The notes under the pieces: model-generated
Databases searched by the model: none
What the model saw: the letters and a program-made list of their open reading frames with translations, nothing else
What the model was told of the DNA's origin: nothing
NCBI GenBank assembly: GCA_963814355.1
Contig: CAWFCZ010000031.1
Location: 109,117 to 173,116, forward strand
Length of the DNA: 64,000 nucleotides
Origin: JADGOV01 sp963814355
GTDB taxonomy: Bacteria > Actinomycetota > Actinomycetes > JADGOV01
Direction of reading: 5' to 3'
Shown: positions 7,975 to 16,101 of the stretch, piece after piece
Numbering within the stretch: the first letter of the stretch is position 1
Layout of the letters: each line of letters starts with the position of its first letter
Program-made: the position numbers and the translations under genes

Positions 7975-9492
7975 GTGCCGTCCGTAGCCGACCCGTCCGC
8001 CACGGCCGGGTCCCCGGTCGCCAGGGCCAGCCTGCGGTACGCCAGCGCGTCCGGCCGGTGGGTGATCGCGGCTACCGTGCTGGGGTCCGGGCTGGCTGCC
8101 CTGGACGCCACCGTGGTCGGCATCGCCCTGCCGACGATCGGCCGCGAACTCGACGCCGGGTTGGGCACCTTGCAGTGGGTGATCACCGCGTACACCCTCA
8201 CGCTGGCCGGGCTGTTGCTGCTCGGCGGCGCGCTCGGTGACCGGTACGGACGGCGCCGGATCTACTCGATCGGCATCGGCTGGTTCGCGCTCGCCTCACT
8301 GGTGTGCGCGGTCGCGCCGAACGCCGCGGTGCTGGTGGCCGCCCGAGGTCTGCAGGGCGTCGGCGGGGCGCTGCTCACCCCGGGCAGTTTGGCGATCCTG
8401 CAGGCGTCGTTCGCCCCGGAGGACCGTGGCGCGGCGATCGGTGCCTGGTCGGGCCTCGGCGGGGTGGCGACCGCGATCGGTCCCTTCGTCGGCGGCTACC
8501 TGATCAGCGCGGTCTCCTGGCGGCTGATCTTTCTGATCAACTTGCCGCTCACCGTCGCCGTCCTGGCCATGGTGGCCCGCCACGTGCCGGAGTCCCGCGA
8601 CGAGGAGGTAAGCGGCCGCCTCGATCTGGCCGGGGCGGCGCTGGTCACCGTCGGGCTGGTCGGCCTCACCTACGGGCTCATCGCCGGGGCGGAGGCCGGC
8701 TGGGCCAGTGCGGAGGTGGTCGGCTCCCTGCTAGTGGGCGCCGCCGCGCTGGGCGGGTTCGTCGGGGTGGAGTGGCGGACCGCCGAGCCCATGCTGCCGC
8801 TGGGGCTGTTCTCCTCCCGGCTGTTCACGGCCACCAATGTCGTGACGTTCCTGGTCTACGGCGCGCTCGGCGGCGGGCTGTTCCTGCTGCCGATCGAGCT
8901 GCAGACCGTCGCCGGCTACAGCCCGCTGCAGGCCGGTGTGGCCCTGCTGCCGGTCACCGTCATGATGCTGCTGCTCTCCAGCCGGTTCGGCGCGCTGGCC
9001 GGGCGGATCGGGCCGCGGCTGCCGATGACGGTGGGACCGCTGCTGGTCGGTGCCGGGATGGCGCTGCTGGTACGAGCCGGTGACGGCGGCTCCTACCTCG
9101 TCGACGTGCTGCCGGCGGCCCTGGTCCTGGGCCTCGGCCTGGCGGTGACCGTCGCCCCGCTGACCACCACCGTGCTGGCGGCGGCGCCGGCCGAGCGGGC
9201 CGGGATCGCCTCGGCGGTGAACAACGACATCGCCCGGGCGGCCGGGCTGCTCGCGGTGGCCGTCCTGCCGGCCGCCGTCGGGCTGACCGGGGAGAGCTAC
9301 CGGCGGGCGGCAACGTTCAACTCCGGCTTCCGCTCCGCGATGTTGATCGCCGCGGTGCTGGCGGCCCTCGGCGGGTTGGTATCCGCGGCCGCGGTCCGCT
9401 CACCGACCCGCCTGGCCGCCCGGTGCCCCGCCCGGTCCGAGGGTTCGCACTGCGCGTTGGAGGCGCCACCGCTGCGGTCCAGATCCGGTTGA
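7975..9492 (+). CDS. MFS drug:H+ antiporter, DHA2 (14-TMS) family
   Basis: A 505-residue transporter with about 14 hydrophobic helices. The DHA2 motifs are present: LDATVVGIALPTI in helix 1 (motif D1), GDRYGRRRIY in loop 2-3 (motif A) and ARGLQGVGGALLTPGSLAIL (motif B into C). GPFVGGYLISAVSWRLIFLIN follows in helices 5-6. Such proteins export small lipophilic or cationic compounds driven by protons; the substrate cannot be predicted. The start is GTG at 7975 with GGGAG about 10 bases upstream. It is convergent, by a single base, with the kinase-like gene. Confidence 0.9.
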   Translation: MPSVADPSATAGSPVARASLRYASASGRWVIAATVLGSGLAALDATVVGIALPTIGRELDAGLGTLQWVITAYTLTLAGLLLLGGALGDRYGRRRIYSIGIGWFALASLVCAVAPNAAVLVAARGLQGVGGALLTPGSLAILQASFAPEDRGAAIGAWSGLGGVATAIGPFVGGYLISAVSWRLIFLINLPLTVAVLAMVARHVPESRDEEVSGRLDLAGAALVTVGLVGLTYGLIAGAEAGWASAEVVGSLLVGAAALGGFVGVEWRTAEPMLPLGLFSSRLFTATNVVTFLVYGALGGGLFLLPIELQTVAGYSPLQAGVALLPVTVMMLLLSSRFGALAGRIGPRLPMTVGPLLVGAGMALLVRAGDGGSYLVDVLPAALVLGLGLAVTVAPLTTTVLAAAPAERAGIASAVNNDIARAAGLLAVAVLPAAVGLTGESYRRAATFNSGFRSAMLIAAVLAALGGLVSAAAVRSPTRLAARCPARSEGSHCALEAPPLRSRSG

Positions 9493-9493
9493 G

Positions 9494-10138
9494 TCAACGA
9501 CCAGCCACTCCGACCAGCGCGGGATGGCGCGGGTCGTCCCACCGGATCACGACATCGGCGGCAGCCAGTGGCTGCACCTCCTTGTCGTACCTGGCGTAGG
9601 CCGGCAGCGTCCAGTGCGCCGTGCTGGCCGTCCGCCGCCGCAAGGCCGCGTCGGACAGGTGCACGTGCACCGTGACGTCGAAGGGCAGGCCAGCGCCGAG
9701 CAGGAACTGCCCGTCGACGAGCGCGATGGCGCTCGGCGGGGCGGTCTCCCGGGAGCACCGCGGCGAACGGTCCAGCACCGGGTCCCACAGGGCGGGCAGG
9801 TACCGCCGGTCGCCGCCCGGCCCGAGGGGCGCCAGCACCTCTCGGCGAAGCGCGCCGAAGTCGAACCAGTCGGAGAAGAAGCTGTCCGGATCCTCCCTGC
9901 CGTGCTCCAGGCGCAGGGCGGCCGGGCGTAGGAAGTCGGCGGTCGATACCCGCACCGCGGCTCGGCCGGCGGCCCGCAGCGGTCCGAGGAGGCGGTCGGC
10001 CAGGGCCGCCGGGTCGGCGGCGACCGCGCCGTCGATACCGACCCGCAGCACAGGTGGGCGCGGGTCGGGAGCCAGTAGCGCCACCAGGGCGTCGAGGAGT
10101 GCCTCCGGGGTCACCGGCTGGGCTCGAATGCCGGCCAC
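9494..10138 (-). CDS. uridine-kinase-like protein with a degenerate P-loop
   Basis: A 214-residue protein with the layout of actinobacterial uridine-kinase-like NTPases: a glycine-rich strand near residue 34, STADFLRP in the acceptor-lid region, DSFFSDWFDF and YARYDKEVQP. Where AGKTT is expected the sequence reads GAVAADPAALAD, so the Walker A Lys and Thr are gone and ATP-dependent kinase activity is doubtful. The start is GTG at 10138 with a weak ribosome site. It is divergent from the marR gene, with a short palindrome between them, which suggests it may be the regulator's target. Confidence 0.7.
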   Translation of the reverse strand: MAGIRAQPVTPEALLDALVALLAPDPRPPVLRVGIDGAVAADPAALADRLLGPLRAAGRAAVRVSTADFLRPAALRLEHGREDPDSFFSDWFDFGALRREVLAPLGPGGDRRYLPALWDPVLDRSPRCSRETAPPSAIALVDGQFLLGAGLPFDVTVHVHLSDAALRRRTASTAHWTLPAYARYDKEVQPLAAADVVIRWDDPRHPALVGVAGR

Positions 10139-10154
10139 TGCCGCCCCGGAGTCC

Positions 10155-10168
10155 CTTGCGGACGCAAG
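10155..10168. promoter_or_regulatory. 14-bp palindrome, candidate MarR operator
   Basis: CTTGCG-GA-CGCAAG is a perfect inverted repeat placed 8 bases before the -10 of the marR gene and 17 bases upstream of the divergent kinase-like gene. MarR dimers bind such palindromes and commonly repress their own divergent promoter. Confidence 0.6.
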
Positions 10169-10175
10169 TATCTGG

Positions 10176-10181
10176 TAGGCT
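10176..10181 (+). promoter_or_regulatory. -10 box TAGGCT of marR
   Basis: TAGGCT is followed by 7 bases and then the ATG at 10189. There is no ribosome site, so a leaderless mRNA is likely. Confidence 0.6.
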
Positions 10182-10188
10182 TCGTGAT

Positions 10189-10638
10189 ATGAGCGTCGAC
10201 CAGCCGCTCGATCCGAGCGAAATGGCGGCCTGGCATGCCATGCTCCGGAGCCACAGTGCGGTAGTCCGCAAGCTGGAGGCGGAACTGCAAGCTGAGCACG
10301 AGTTGTCCCTCCCGGCGTACGAGGTCCTCGCGCACCTCTCCGAGGCGCCGGAGCGTCGGCTGCGGATGAGCGACCTGACCGGTTGCGCGAGGCTCTCCCC
10401 CAGCGGACTCACCCGGCTGGTCGACAAGCTGGTGCGCGACGGCCTGGTGGAGCGGGTGCGATGTCCCCGGGACGCTCGCGTCGTGTACGCGGAACTCACC
10501 AACGGTGGCCTCGCCCGCCTGGAGACGGCCTACCCGACACATCTGCGGGGCGTCCGCCGCCACGTGGTGGATCGGCTCGATCGCGGCGAGCTCGACGTGA
10601 TCGCAACCGCCATGGGACGGCTGGCCGACACTCCCTGA
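10189..10638 (+). CDS. MarR-family transcriptional regulator
   Basis: A 149-residue winged-helix regulator. The recognition region is RMSDLTGCARLSPSGLTRLV with the wing LVERVRCPRDARVVYAELT, flanked by the N- and C-terminal dimerisation helices typical of MarR. The ligand is unknown. A single Cys in the recognition domain and another in the wing could allow redox sensing, but that is speculation. ATG at 10189 follows a TAGGCT -10 by 7 bases. The CTTGCG/CGCAAG palindrome just upstream is a natural autoregulatory site that would also control the divergent kinase-like gene. Confidence 0.9.
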   Translation: MSVDQPLDPSEMAAWHAMLRSHSAVVRKLEAELQAEHELSLPAYEVLAHLSEAPERRLRMSDLTGCARLSPSGLTRLVDKLVRDGLVERVRCPRDARVVYAELTNGGLARLETAYPTHLRGVRRHVVDRLDRGELDVIATAMGRLADTP

Positions 10639-10648
10639 TACCGGTCGG

Positions 10649-11248
10649 TCAGAACTCCGCCCGAGCTCGCTTCAATTCGCTGAAGGCCGGTACGCCGGAG
10701 AGCAGCACCACGGCGTCGAACAGCGCCAGGGCGTCGTCGCCGGTGGGGATCGGCACCACGACGGGTCCGAAGAAGCCGGGTCCGTCACCCACCGCGAGCA
10801 CCGGAGAGCCGGAGTCGGTACCGACGCGCTGCTGGCCGGCGACGTGACTGGCCCGGATGTCGTCGTCGTAGCTGGAATCGCTGCGCGCCTCGGACAAGTC
10901 GGCCGGCAGGCCGACTTCGGCTACGGCGTCGGCGATGAGCGCTGAATCGAAGTCCTGACCTTCGTCGTGACGGCGGCGTCCCATGGCGGTGTACAGGTCG
11001 GCAACCGCTTCCGGCTTGATCCGCTCGGCCGCGGCGAGCACTCGCAGTGCCTCCTGGCCTCGTGCGATCCGGGCCCGGTACTGCTCGGGCACGTCGTTGC
11101 CTTCGTTGAGGACGGCCAGGCTCATCAGGTGCCAGCGCACCGGTGTGTCGCGCCGCTGCCCGATCTCGGTGACCCAGCGGGAGGTCCGCCAGGTGAACGG
11201 GCAGCCGGGGTCGAACCAGAAATCGATGGAGGCAGTATCCAGGGCCAT
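10649..11248 (-). CDS. DsbA-family oxidoreductase, Rv2466c-like (mycothiol-dependent nitroreductase type)
   Basis: A 199-residue thioredoxin-fold protein with a helical insertion. It begins SIDFWFDPGCPFTWRTSRW. The active site reads CPFT, so only the N-terminal Cys of a CxxC is kept. The cis-Pro region is GSPVLAVGDGPGFFGPVVVP. This matches the Rv2466c/FrnE-like family that reduces substrates using mycothiol in actinobacteria. ATG at 11248 fits the family N-terminus; CAGGAT five bases upstream resembles the leaderless -10 pattern of this window. The gene is convergent with marR and follows a truncated gene remnant on the same strand. Confidence 0.85.
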   Translation of the reverse strand: MALDTASIDFWFDPGCPFTWRTSRWVTEIGQRRDTPVRWHLMSLAVLNEGNDVPEQYRARIARGQEALRVLAAAERIKPEAVADLYTAMGRRRHDEGQDFDSALIADAVAEVGLPADLSEARSDSSYDDDIRASHVAGQQRVGTDSGSPVLAVGDGPGFFGPVVVPIPTGDDALALFDAVVLLSGVPAFSELKRARAEF

Positions 11249-11264
11249 GGTTGATCCTGACACA

Positions 11265-11481
11265 GCTCGGTCGACGTGCCGGGAAGGCGGCCGATGACCT
11301 TCAGAGTGCCCGGAACGAAGCCGCTGCCGGCTACCTCGGCGTACCGGTCGGCGTAGCCGGACAGCGCGGCCAATGCCGCCTCCTGTCCCTTCCCTCGCCG
11401 GCACCAACCCGGCCAGTCGAGCGCCGCGGCGAAGACCCAGGTGCGGCCCAGCTCCAGGTACACCCGCGTTGGGGAACTCAC
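11265..11481 (-). pseudogene. 5' remnant of an actinobacterial conserved hypothetical gene
   Basis: From GTG at 11481 the frame reads SSPTRVYLELGRTWVFAAAL then DWPGWCRRGKGQEAALAAL and VIGRLPGTST. This matches the first 70 or so residues of an actinobacterial conserved hypothetical that I recall as about 200-220 residues long. After GTST (about 11268) the similarity ends and the frame only shadows the start of the DsbA-family gene. The remaining two thirds are missing, so this is a truncated remnant. GAGGCG precedes the GTG. Confidence 0.65.
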
Positions 11482-11549
11482 CGCCTCATTCTGGCCTCGG
11501 CCGGTCTGGGGTGGGGCTGCTGTCGGGGTGGGGGCTCGAGGAGCGAAGC

Positions 11550-11811
11550 ATGAGCCAAGCACCAGCCGGGCAGCCGCCGATCCGACGTGCCGTCATCGTG
11601 GCCAGCACCCGGGACGGACGGCTGGGCGAGACCGTGGCCGGCTGGTTCACGCGCCAGCTGGCGCGGCGCACGGACTTCGACGTGGACGTGATCGACTTGC
11701 GTGCGGTCGACCTCCCCCCGGTGCAGTCGTCGGCACACCCCAAGTCGGGACGCCGAGCGGAACGCCAAGCCCGCCTCGTTCGTGTCCTATGGCGGGCTCT
11801 CCGCGGCATAG
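11550..11811 (+). pseudogene. decayed NAD(P)H-dependent FMN reductase
   Basis: From ATG 11550 (GAGGAG upstream) the frame reads IRRAVIVASTRDGRLGETVA and later DVDVIDLRAVDLPPV, the N-terminal flavodoxin-like part of an NADPH-dependent FMN reductase. After PPV the frame is lost. In the next frame, about 11751-11811, the sequence reads RDAERNAKPASFVSYGGLSAA then stop, which is the family's later GKPxxFVSYGG motif. So there is an internal deletion, a frameshift and a lost C-terminus. The original frame runs on to 11846 as nonsense. It abuts the SDR gene. Confidence 0.7.
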
Positions 11812-11842
11812 TGATGGCCATGACGACACCTGTGAGCGTGAC

Positions 11843-12631
11843 GTGAGCATCACGACGGGGGAGGACAGCCGACTACGAGGGCGCATCGCCCTGGTCACCG
11901 GCGGTGGGCGTGGGATCGGCCGGGCGGTCGCTCACGCGCTGGCAGCCGAGGGGGTGCGGGTCGCGGTGGCGGCTCGCAGCGCGGCCGAGGTGGAGGCCGT
12001 CGCCGCGGAGATCGACGGCTTGGCCGTAGCCGCCGACGTCGGCCAACCGGAGGAGGTGACCCGGATGGTCAGCACCATCCGGAGCCGGTTCGGGGGAATT
12101 GACATCTTGGTAAACAACGCGGGCGTGGTGCGGCCGCTGGGGCGGATCTGGTTGGTCGACGCCCAGGAGTGGGAAACGGCCTTCGCCATCAACGTGTTCG
12201 GGGCGGTGCGCTGCATCCGGGCGGTACTGCCGGATATGACGGCCAACGGGTACGGCCGGATCGTCAGCCTCTCCTCGGGCGCGGCATCCGGCCGAGGGAT
12301 GCCGAGTGCCAGCGCGTACTCGGCGAGCAAGGCCGCCCTGGACATGCTGACCGCGAACCTGGCGGTGGAGCTGTCCGGTACCGGTGTGACGATCAATGGC
12401 GTACGCCCCGGCGTGGCCGACACCGCCATGCAGGACTACATGCGTTCGTTGCCGCGTGAGCAGGTGGGGGCTGAATTCTTCGACCGGTTCGCCGGGCTGC
12501 ACCGAGACGGCCGGCTGATCGACCCGGCGGTGGCTGCCCGACTGGTGGTCGCCCTGGTCAAGACTGACCGCTCGGGTGTCACGGTCGACGTCCGTGAGGC
12601 CGAGGGCAAAGCCCTGCTGGCTGCCGGGTAG
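11843..12631 (+). CDS. short-chain dehydrogenase/reductase
   Basis: A 262-residue classical SDR. The cofactor motif is VTGGGRGIGRAVA, the NNAG motif is ILVNNAGVVRP, the catalytic Ser is in IVSLSSGAASGRG and YxxxK is in SAYSASKAALDM. GVTINGVRPGVADTAMQ follows. ARSA after the second strand suggests NADP(H) preference. The substrate is unknown. GTG at 11843 places the cofactor motif at the usual distance. It lies downstream of the broken FMN reductase and ends 31 bases from the convergent membrane protein stop. Confidence 0.9.
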   Translation: MSITTGEDSRLRGRIALVTGGGRGIGRAVAHALAAEGVRVAVAARSAAEVEAVAAEIDGLAVAADVGQPEEVTRMVSTIRSRFGGIDILVNNAGVVRPLGRIWLVDAQEWETAFAINVFGAVRCIRAVLPDMTANGYGRIVSLSSGAASGRGMPSASAYSASKAALDMLTANLAVELSGTGVTINGVRPGVADTAMQDYMRSLPREQVGAEFFDRFAGLHRDGRLIDPAVAARLVVALVKTDRSGVTVDVREAEGKALLAAG

Positions 12632-12662
12632 TCCGGCCCACGTCGGCGACCGGGCGTCGCGG

Positions 12663-14312
12663 CTAGCCCGGGAGCCGGTCCTGGCGCGCGCTGCGAGAGG
12701 CGGCGATCGCGCAGTCCCGCGGCGTGCTGGGCCGGACCGCCGCCAGATCCAGCCGGGCAGCCACCGTGATGGTCCCCGGGCCGAACGCGGTGACCCGGGT
12801 CCAGCCGTCGCTCGAGCGGCTGACGCAGGCCCCCTGGTCGCCCACCTGCCAGAACCGGGTGTGATGCAGGCGGACGTCGGCCGTACCGGCGAAGCGGAAG
12901 TCAAGGGTGAACGACGAGCCGTCAAGCACGGTGAGCGTGGCCGGGCCGGTCACCAAGGGCTTTGTGCCCCGTACCCGCCAGACCCGCCAGTGGGTGTCGC
13001 GCCAGGCCGGGACCAACCACGCCGGCGCACTCGCGACAATGGCGGCCTCCCGCAGCGAGGTCGACTCCAGCGGAGCGTCGGGAACCGCCACGTAGCCCAC
13101 TCGATTGTTGAGCAGCCACGCGCGGTACTGCTCGGCGGTGAGTTGCGGGTCGTAGAGGACCTTGTTGTACGCGACGTCGATCTGGCGCTCCCAGCCTCGG
13201 GCCAGGGGGACCTCGCTGGCCACGTAGGCGGTTTCCCAATGCGCCCTGGTCAGCGGTATCTCCACCCGTCCGGACGGGGCGTGGTGGGACTGCAGGAACT
13301 CCAGCAGGCCGGCGTAGTACGCCGGTTTGCTGGACGGCGTGGAAGCGTCCGCGATCGCCCCGGTCACCGGCGCCAGCTGCCAGATCATCAGCGGCCCAGC
13401 GACCACCATCAGCACCCGCCGACGCCCCGAGGCCAGCAGGACGACCGCGGCCAGCGGACCGGCGAGGATCGTCCCCAGGCGGGTGATGTTGCCGCCGACC
13501 GGGTTGGGTACCAGGAACAGCACCACGGCCGCACCGGCGTACCCGGCCAACCCAAGCCGCAGGGTGCGATGGGTGCGCGGTGCGAAGACCAGCCCGAAGG
13601 CAGCGAAGACCAGCACCGTGACCAGGCTGGTCCACGGCAGCGGGAAGCTTCCGCCACCGCCGAGCACCGAGGCGACCAGCAGGCCACTGCCCGCCCCGGC
13701 CAGCGGCAGTGCCCGACGCCAACCCAGCGCCGGCGCCCAGGCCGCCCCGGCGAGTAACAGGAAAGCGCCCGGCAGCGGGCTGGCCAGCGAACACAGCACG
13801 GCCAGCAAGCCAGCGGCGAGCGGCCGGCGCCGCTGGACCGCCGCCAGGGCCGCCAAACCGAATGCCAGCCCGAGCGCGAACGGCAGCCGACCGATGATGA
13901 AGTTGGCTACCGTGGCGACCGAAAACCAGATCAGCCCGGCGGTGTGCCGGCGTACGGTACCGAACCGGGCGATGCGCACCATCGCCATGGTGGACGCCAC
14001 GCAGGAGAGGAAGCCGACCGTCTGCGCGCCGAGCGCCGCGGCGAGCGGCGGAAAGACCACGCTGTACCCGGGTACCAAGTGCCCGGCGAACCATCGGTCG
14101 TCCCACAGCAGGAGCCCGTGGTTGCGGAACAACCAGGTTCGGAAGTCTTGGGCCGGCAGATCGGGCCCGCGCAGGCCGAGCGCGAGCACCAGCAGGCAGA
14201 GCGCGACGGTGACAACTTCCGGCCGGTCGGCGGGCGCCCGGCCGAGCCTGCGCAGCCAGCCCACCGCTACCGTTGCCGGCGGAGGCGCCGTGGAGTGCGC
14301 AGAAGAAGCCAC
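12663..14312 (-). CDS. large polytopic membrane protein, GT-C-like
   Basis: A 549-residue protein with about ten hydrophobic helices in the first 340 residues and a soluble C-terminal domain of about 200 residues. The first loop has RNHGLLLWDDRWFAGHLVPG then YSVVFPPLAAALG, a pattern seen in an actinobacterial family of membrane proteins encoded near mannosyltransferases. The extracytoplasmic tail includes RVEIPLTRAHWETAYVA and RAWLLNNRVGYVAVPD. The activity is not known; a role in lipid-linked glycan handling is inferred only from the topology and the neighbour. The start is GTG at 14312, preceded by GAACCT six bases upstream. It is divergent from the MptB-like gene across a tandem-repeat promoter. 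Confidence 0.75.
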   Translation of the reverse strand: MASSAHSTAPPPATVAVGWLRRLGRAPADRPEVVTVALCLLVLALGLRGPDLPAQDFRTWLFRNHGLLLWDDRWFAGHLVPGYSVVFPPLAAALGAQTVGFLSCVASTMAMVRIARFGTVRRHTAGLIWFSVATVANFIIGRLPFALGLAFGLAALAAVQRRRPLAAGLLAVLCSLASPLPGAFLLLAGAAWAPALGWRRALPLAGAGSGLLVASVLGGGGSFPLPWTSLVTVLVFAAFGLVFAPRTHRTLRLGLAGYAGAAVVLFLVPNPVGGNITRLGTILAGPLAAVVLLASGRRRVLMVVAGPLMIWQLAPVTGAIADASTPSSKPAYYAGLLEFLQSHHAPSGRVEIPLTRAHWETAYVASEVPLARGWERQIDVAYNKVLYDPQLTAEQYRAWLLNNRVGYVAVPDAPLESTSLREAAIVASAPAWLVPAWRDTHWRVWRVRGTKPLVTGPATLTVLDGSSFTLDFRFAGTADVRLHHTRFWQVGDQGACVSRSSDGWTRVTAFGPGTITVAARLDLAAVRPSTPRDCAIAASRSARQDRLPG

Positions 14313-14356
14313 TCTGTCAGGTTCTCACGGCTTCGCCGGGGTGCGGCGACCGACAC

Positions 14357-14435
14357 GACGTGACTGGGCGCGACGTGACCGGCGCGACGTGACTGGGCGC
14401 GACGTGACCGGCGCGACCTGACCGCACGACGTGAC
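14357..14435. repeat. six-copy GACGTGAC tandem array in a divergent promoter
   Basis: GACGTGAC occurs at 14357, 14372, 14386, 14401 and 14428, with GACCTGAC at 14415. The spacing is 15, 14, 15, 14 and 13 bases. The middle is two exact copies of a 29-base unit. The array fills the space between the divergent genes at 14312 and 14431, and its last copy overlaps the GTG start of the mannosyltransferase. Confidence 0.9.
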
Positions 14436-16101
14436 TGTCACCATGGCGGCCCGCGGGGCCGGTGCCCTGCCGTTGGCGCTGCGCGTCGGGCTGGGAGCCG
14501 GCGGGGTGATCGGCACGCTCGCCGTCGTGCTCGGTGGCCAACCGCCCGCTGAGCGGCCCCGTACCGCACCCTTTCGCTGGCCGTTGGCGGACGTGCACGC
14601 GCTGCCCGACTCCTGGCGTCGCCTTGGCCCGGCGATGGCGTGGGTTGGTGCGGTGCTGGTCATCGTGCTGTGGCTGGTCGTCCTGCGGCTCGCCCGGCCG
14701 CGGGCAGGCCTCCCGGCGAGGCTGTCCTCGCCGTCGGTGCTCCGGCTGGCGGCCGCCTGGGCGACCCCGCTGGCGGTCGGTCCGCCGGTGCTCTCCGCCG
14801 ACGTCTACAGCTACCTGGCTCAGGGTGAGCTGCTCCGCCGGGGCCTGGACCCGTACCGGGTCGGCGTCCGGGCGCTGGGCTCTGCGCCGGTGGTGGCCGC
14901 GGTGGATGCCCGCTGGCGCGACGCCCCCTCTCCGTACGGCCCGCTCGGCCTGGCCATCTCCCGGTTGGCGGCCGAGATCGGTTCTTCCTCGATCGTGGCC
15001 GGGGTGGTGGTCCTTCGGGTCGTAGCGGTGGCTGGTGTTGCCCTGGCGCTGTGGTGCCTCGCCCGACTGGCCGGTGACGTCGACCGCCCGGTGGTGCTGG
15101 CCATGGTGGCCCTCAACCCGATCGTGTTGCTGCACCTGATCGGCGGCGCGCATCTGGACGCTGTGGTGGTGGGCCTGGTCCTGGCCGCCCTACTGGCCGC
15201 GGCCCGCGACCGGCCGCTGCTCGGCTTGGCGCTGGCCACCGCCGCGGCGGCGGTGAAGGCGCCGGCGCTGGTCGTGGTCGCCGTCCTGGCGTTCGTCGCC
15301 GTGCTGCCGGCCCGGGCGTCGGGGACCGCCGGGCGCCCCGGGACCCGGCGCCGGCAGACCGGCTGGGGGCTGGCGGTCGGCGCGACGGTCGCCGGCACCG
15401 GCCTGGCCTGCGCCGCCTTGGTACCCCACGGCTTCGGTTGGGTCTCCGGCCTGAGCACGCCAGGGCAGGGTCGTACGGAGGTGGCGCCGAGCGCGCTGAT
15501 CGCCGCGGCGCTGTCCGCGGCGCTCCGGCTGCCGCCGGCCGGCACGCTCACCGCCTGCCGGCTGATCGGCCTCGGCGTCGCCGGCGCTGTCGTCCTCGGG
15601 CTGCTGGCCACGGTTCGGCGACGCGTTCCGGCCACCTCGGCCGGCCTCGCCCAGCTGGTGGTCGCCGTCTTGGGGCCGGTGGCCTATGTCTGGTACCTCG
15701 CCAGTCCGGTCGCGGCTCTGGCGCCCCGCAGCCGCGGGCGGGGCCGGCTGGCCCTGGCCGCGCTGTGCTGCGCCGCGTCGCTCACCTCACTCCCGAGCTT
15801 GTCCACGCCGGCGTTCCCGTGGCCGCCACCCACCGCTTCGGCGGCGCAGGCAAGGGTCAACGGCACCAGCAGGCAGGCCGCGACGCCCGGCACGGCGACG
15901 CCGGAATCGTTGACCAGACCGCCGAGGGTGACCGCCGCAGCCGCCGCCAGCAGGCCGCCTCCCATCCCGGGTACCGCCGCCACCGCCCGGCACTGCGGAC
16001 GGAACCCGCCGCGGACGACGACGACGGCGAGCCCGGCGACCAGCAGCGCAGCGAGGTTGAACGGACTACTGATCAGCGAGTGCGCGGCAGCGGCGAGATG
16101 A
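14431..16101 (+). CDS. MptB-like alpha-1,6-mannosyltransferase (3' end overlaps opposite gene)
   Basis: Up to 556 residues; recognisable protein ends near residue 450 (about 15790). It is a GT-C membrane protein with about 11 helices. The first periplasmic loop contains LSADVYSYLAQGELLRRGLDPY and later SPYGPLGLAISRL; the Asp in SADVYSYLAQG is the motif of polyprenyl-phosphomannose-dependent MptA/MptB enzymes that build lipomannan cores. NPIVLLHLIGGAHLDAV follows. The start is GTG 14431 or ATG 14443. Beyond 15790 the frame stays open but reads as a shadow of the convergent gene, so a native stop seems to have been lost. Confidence 0.82.
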   Translation: MTVTMAARGAGALPLALRVGLGAGGVIGTLAVVLGGQPPAERPRTAPFRWPLADVHALPDSWRRLGPAMAWVGAVLVIVLWLVVLRLARPRAGLPARLSSPSVLRLAAAWATPLAVGPPVLSADVYSYLAQGELLRRGLDPYRVGVRALGSAPVVAAVDARWRDAPSPYGPLGLAISRLAAEIGSSSIVAGVVVLRVVAVAGVALALWCLARLAGDVDRPVVLAMVALNPIVLLHLIGGAHLDAVVVGLVLAALLAAARDRPLLGLALATAAAAVKAPALVVVAVLAFVAVLPARASGTAGRPGTRRRQTGWGLAVGATVAGTGLACAALVPHGFGWVSGLSTPGQGRTEVAPSALIAAALSAALRLPPAGTLTACRLIGLGVAGAVVLGLLATVRRRVPATSAGLAQLVVAVLGPVAYVWYLASPVAALAPRSRGRGRLALAALCCAASLTSLPSLSTPAFPWPPPTASAAQARVNGTSRQAATPGTATPESLTRPPRVTAAAAASRPPPIPGTAATARHCGRNPPRTTTTASPATSSAARLNGLLISECAAAAR

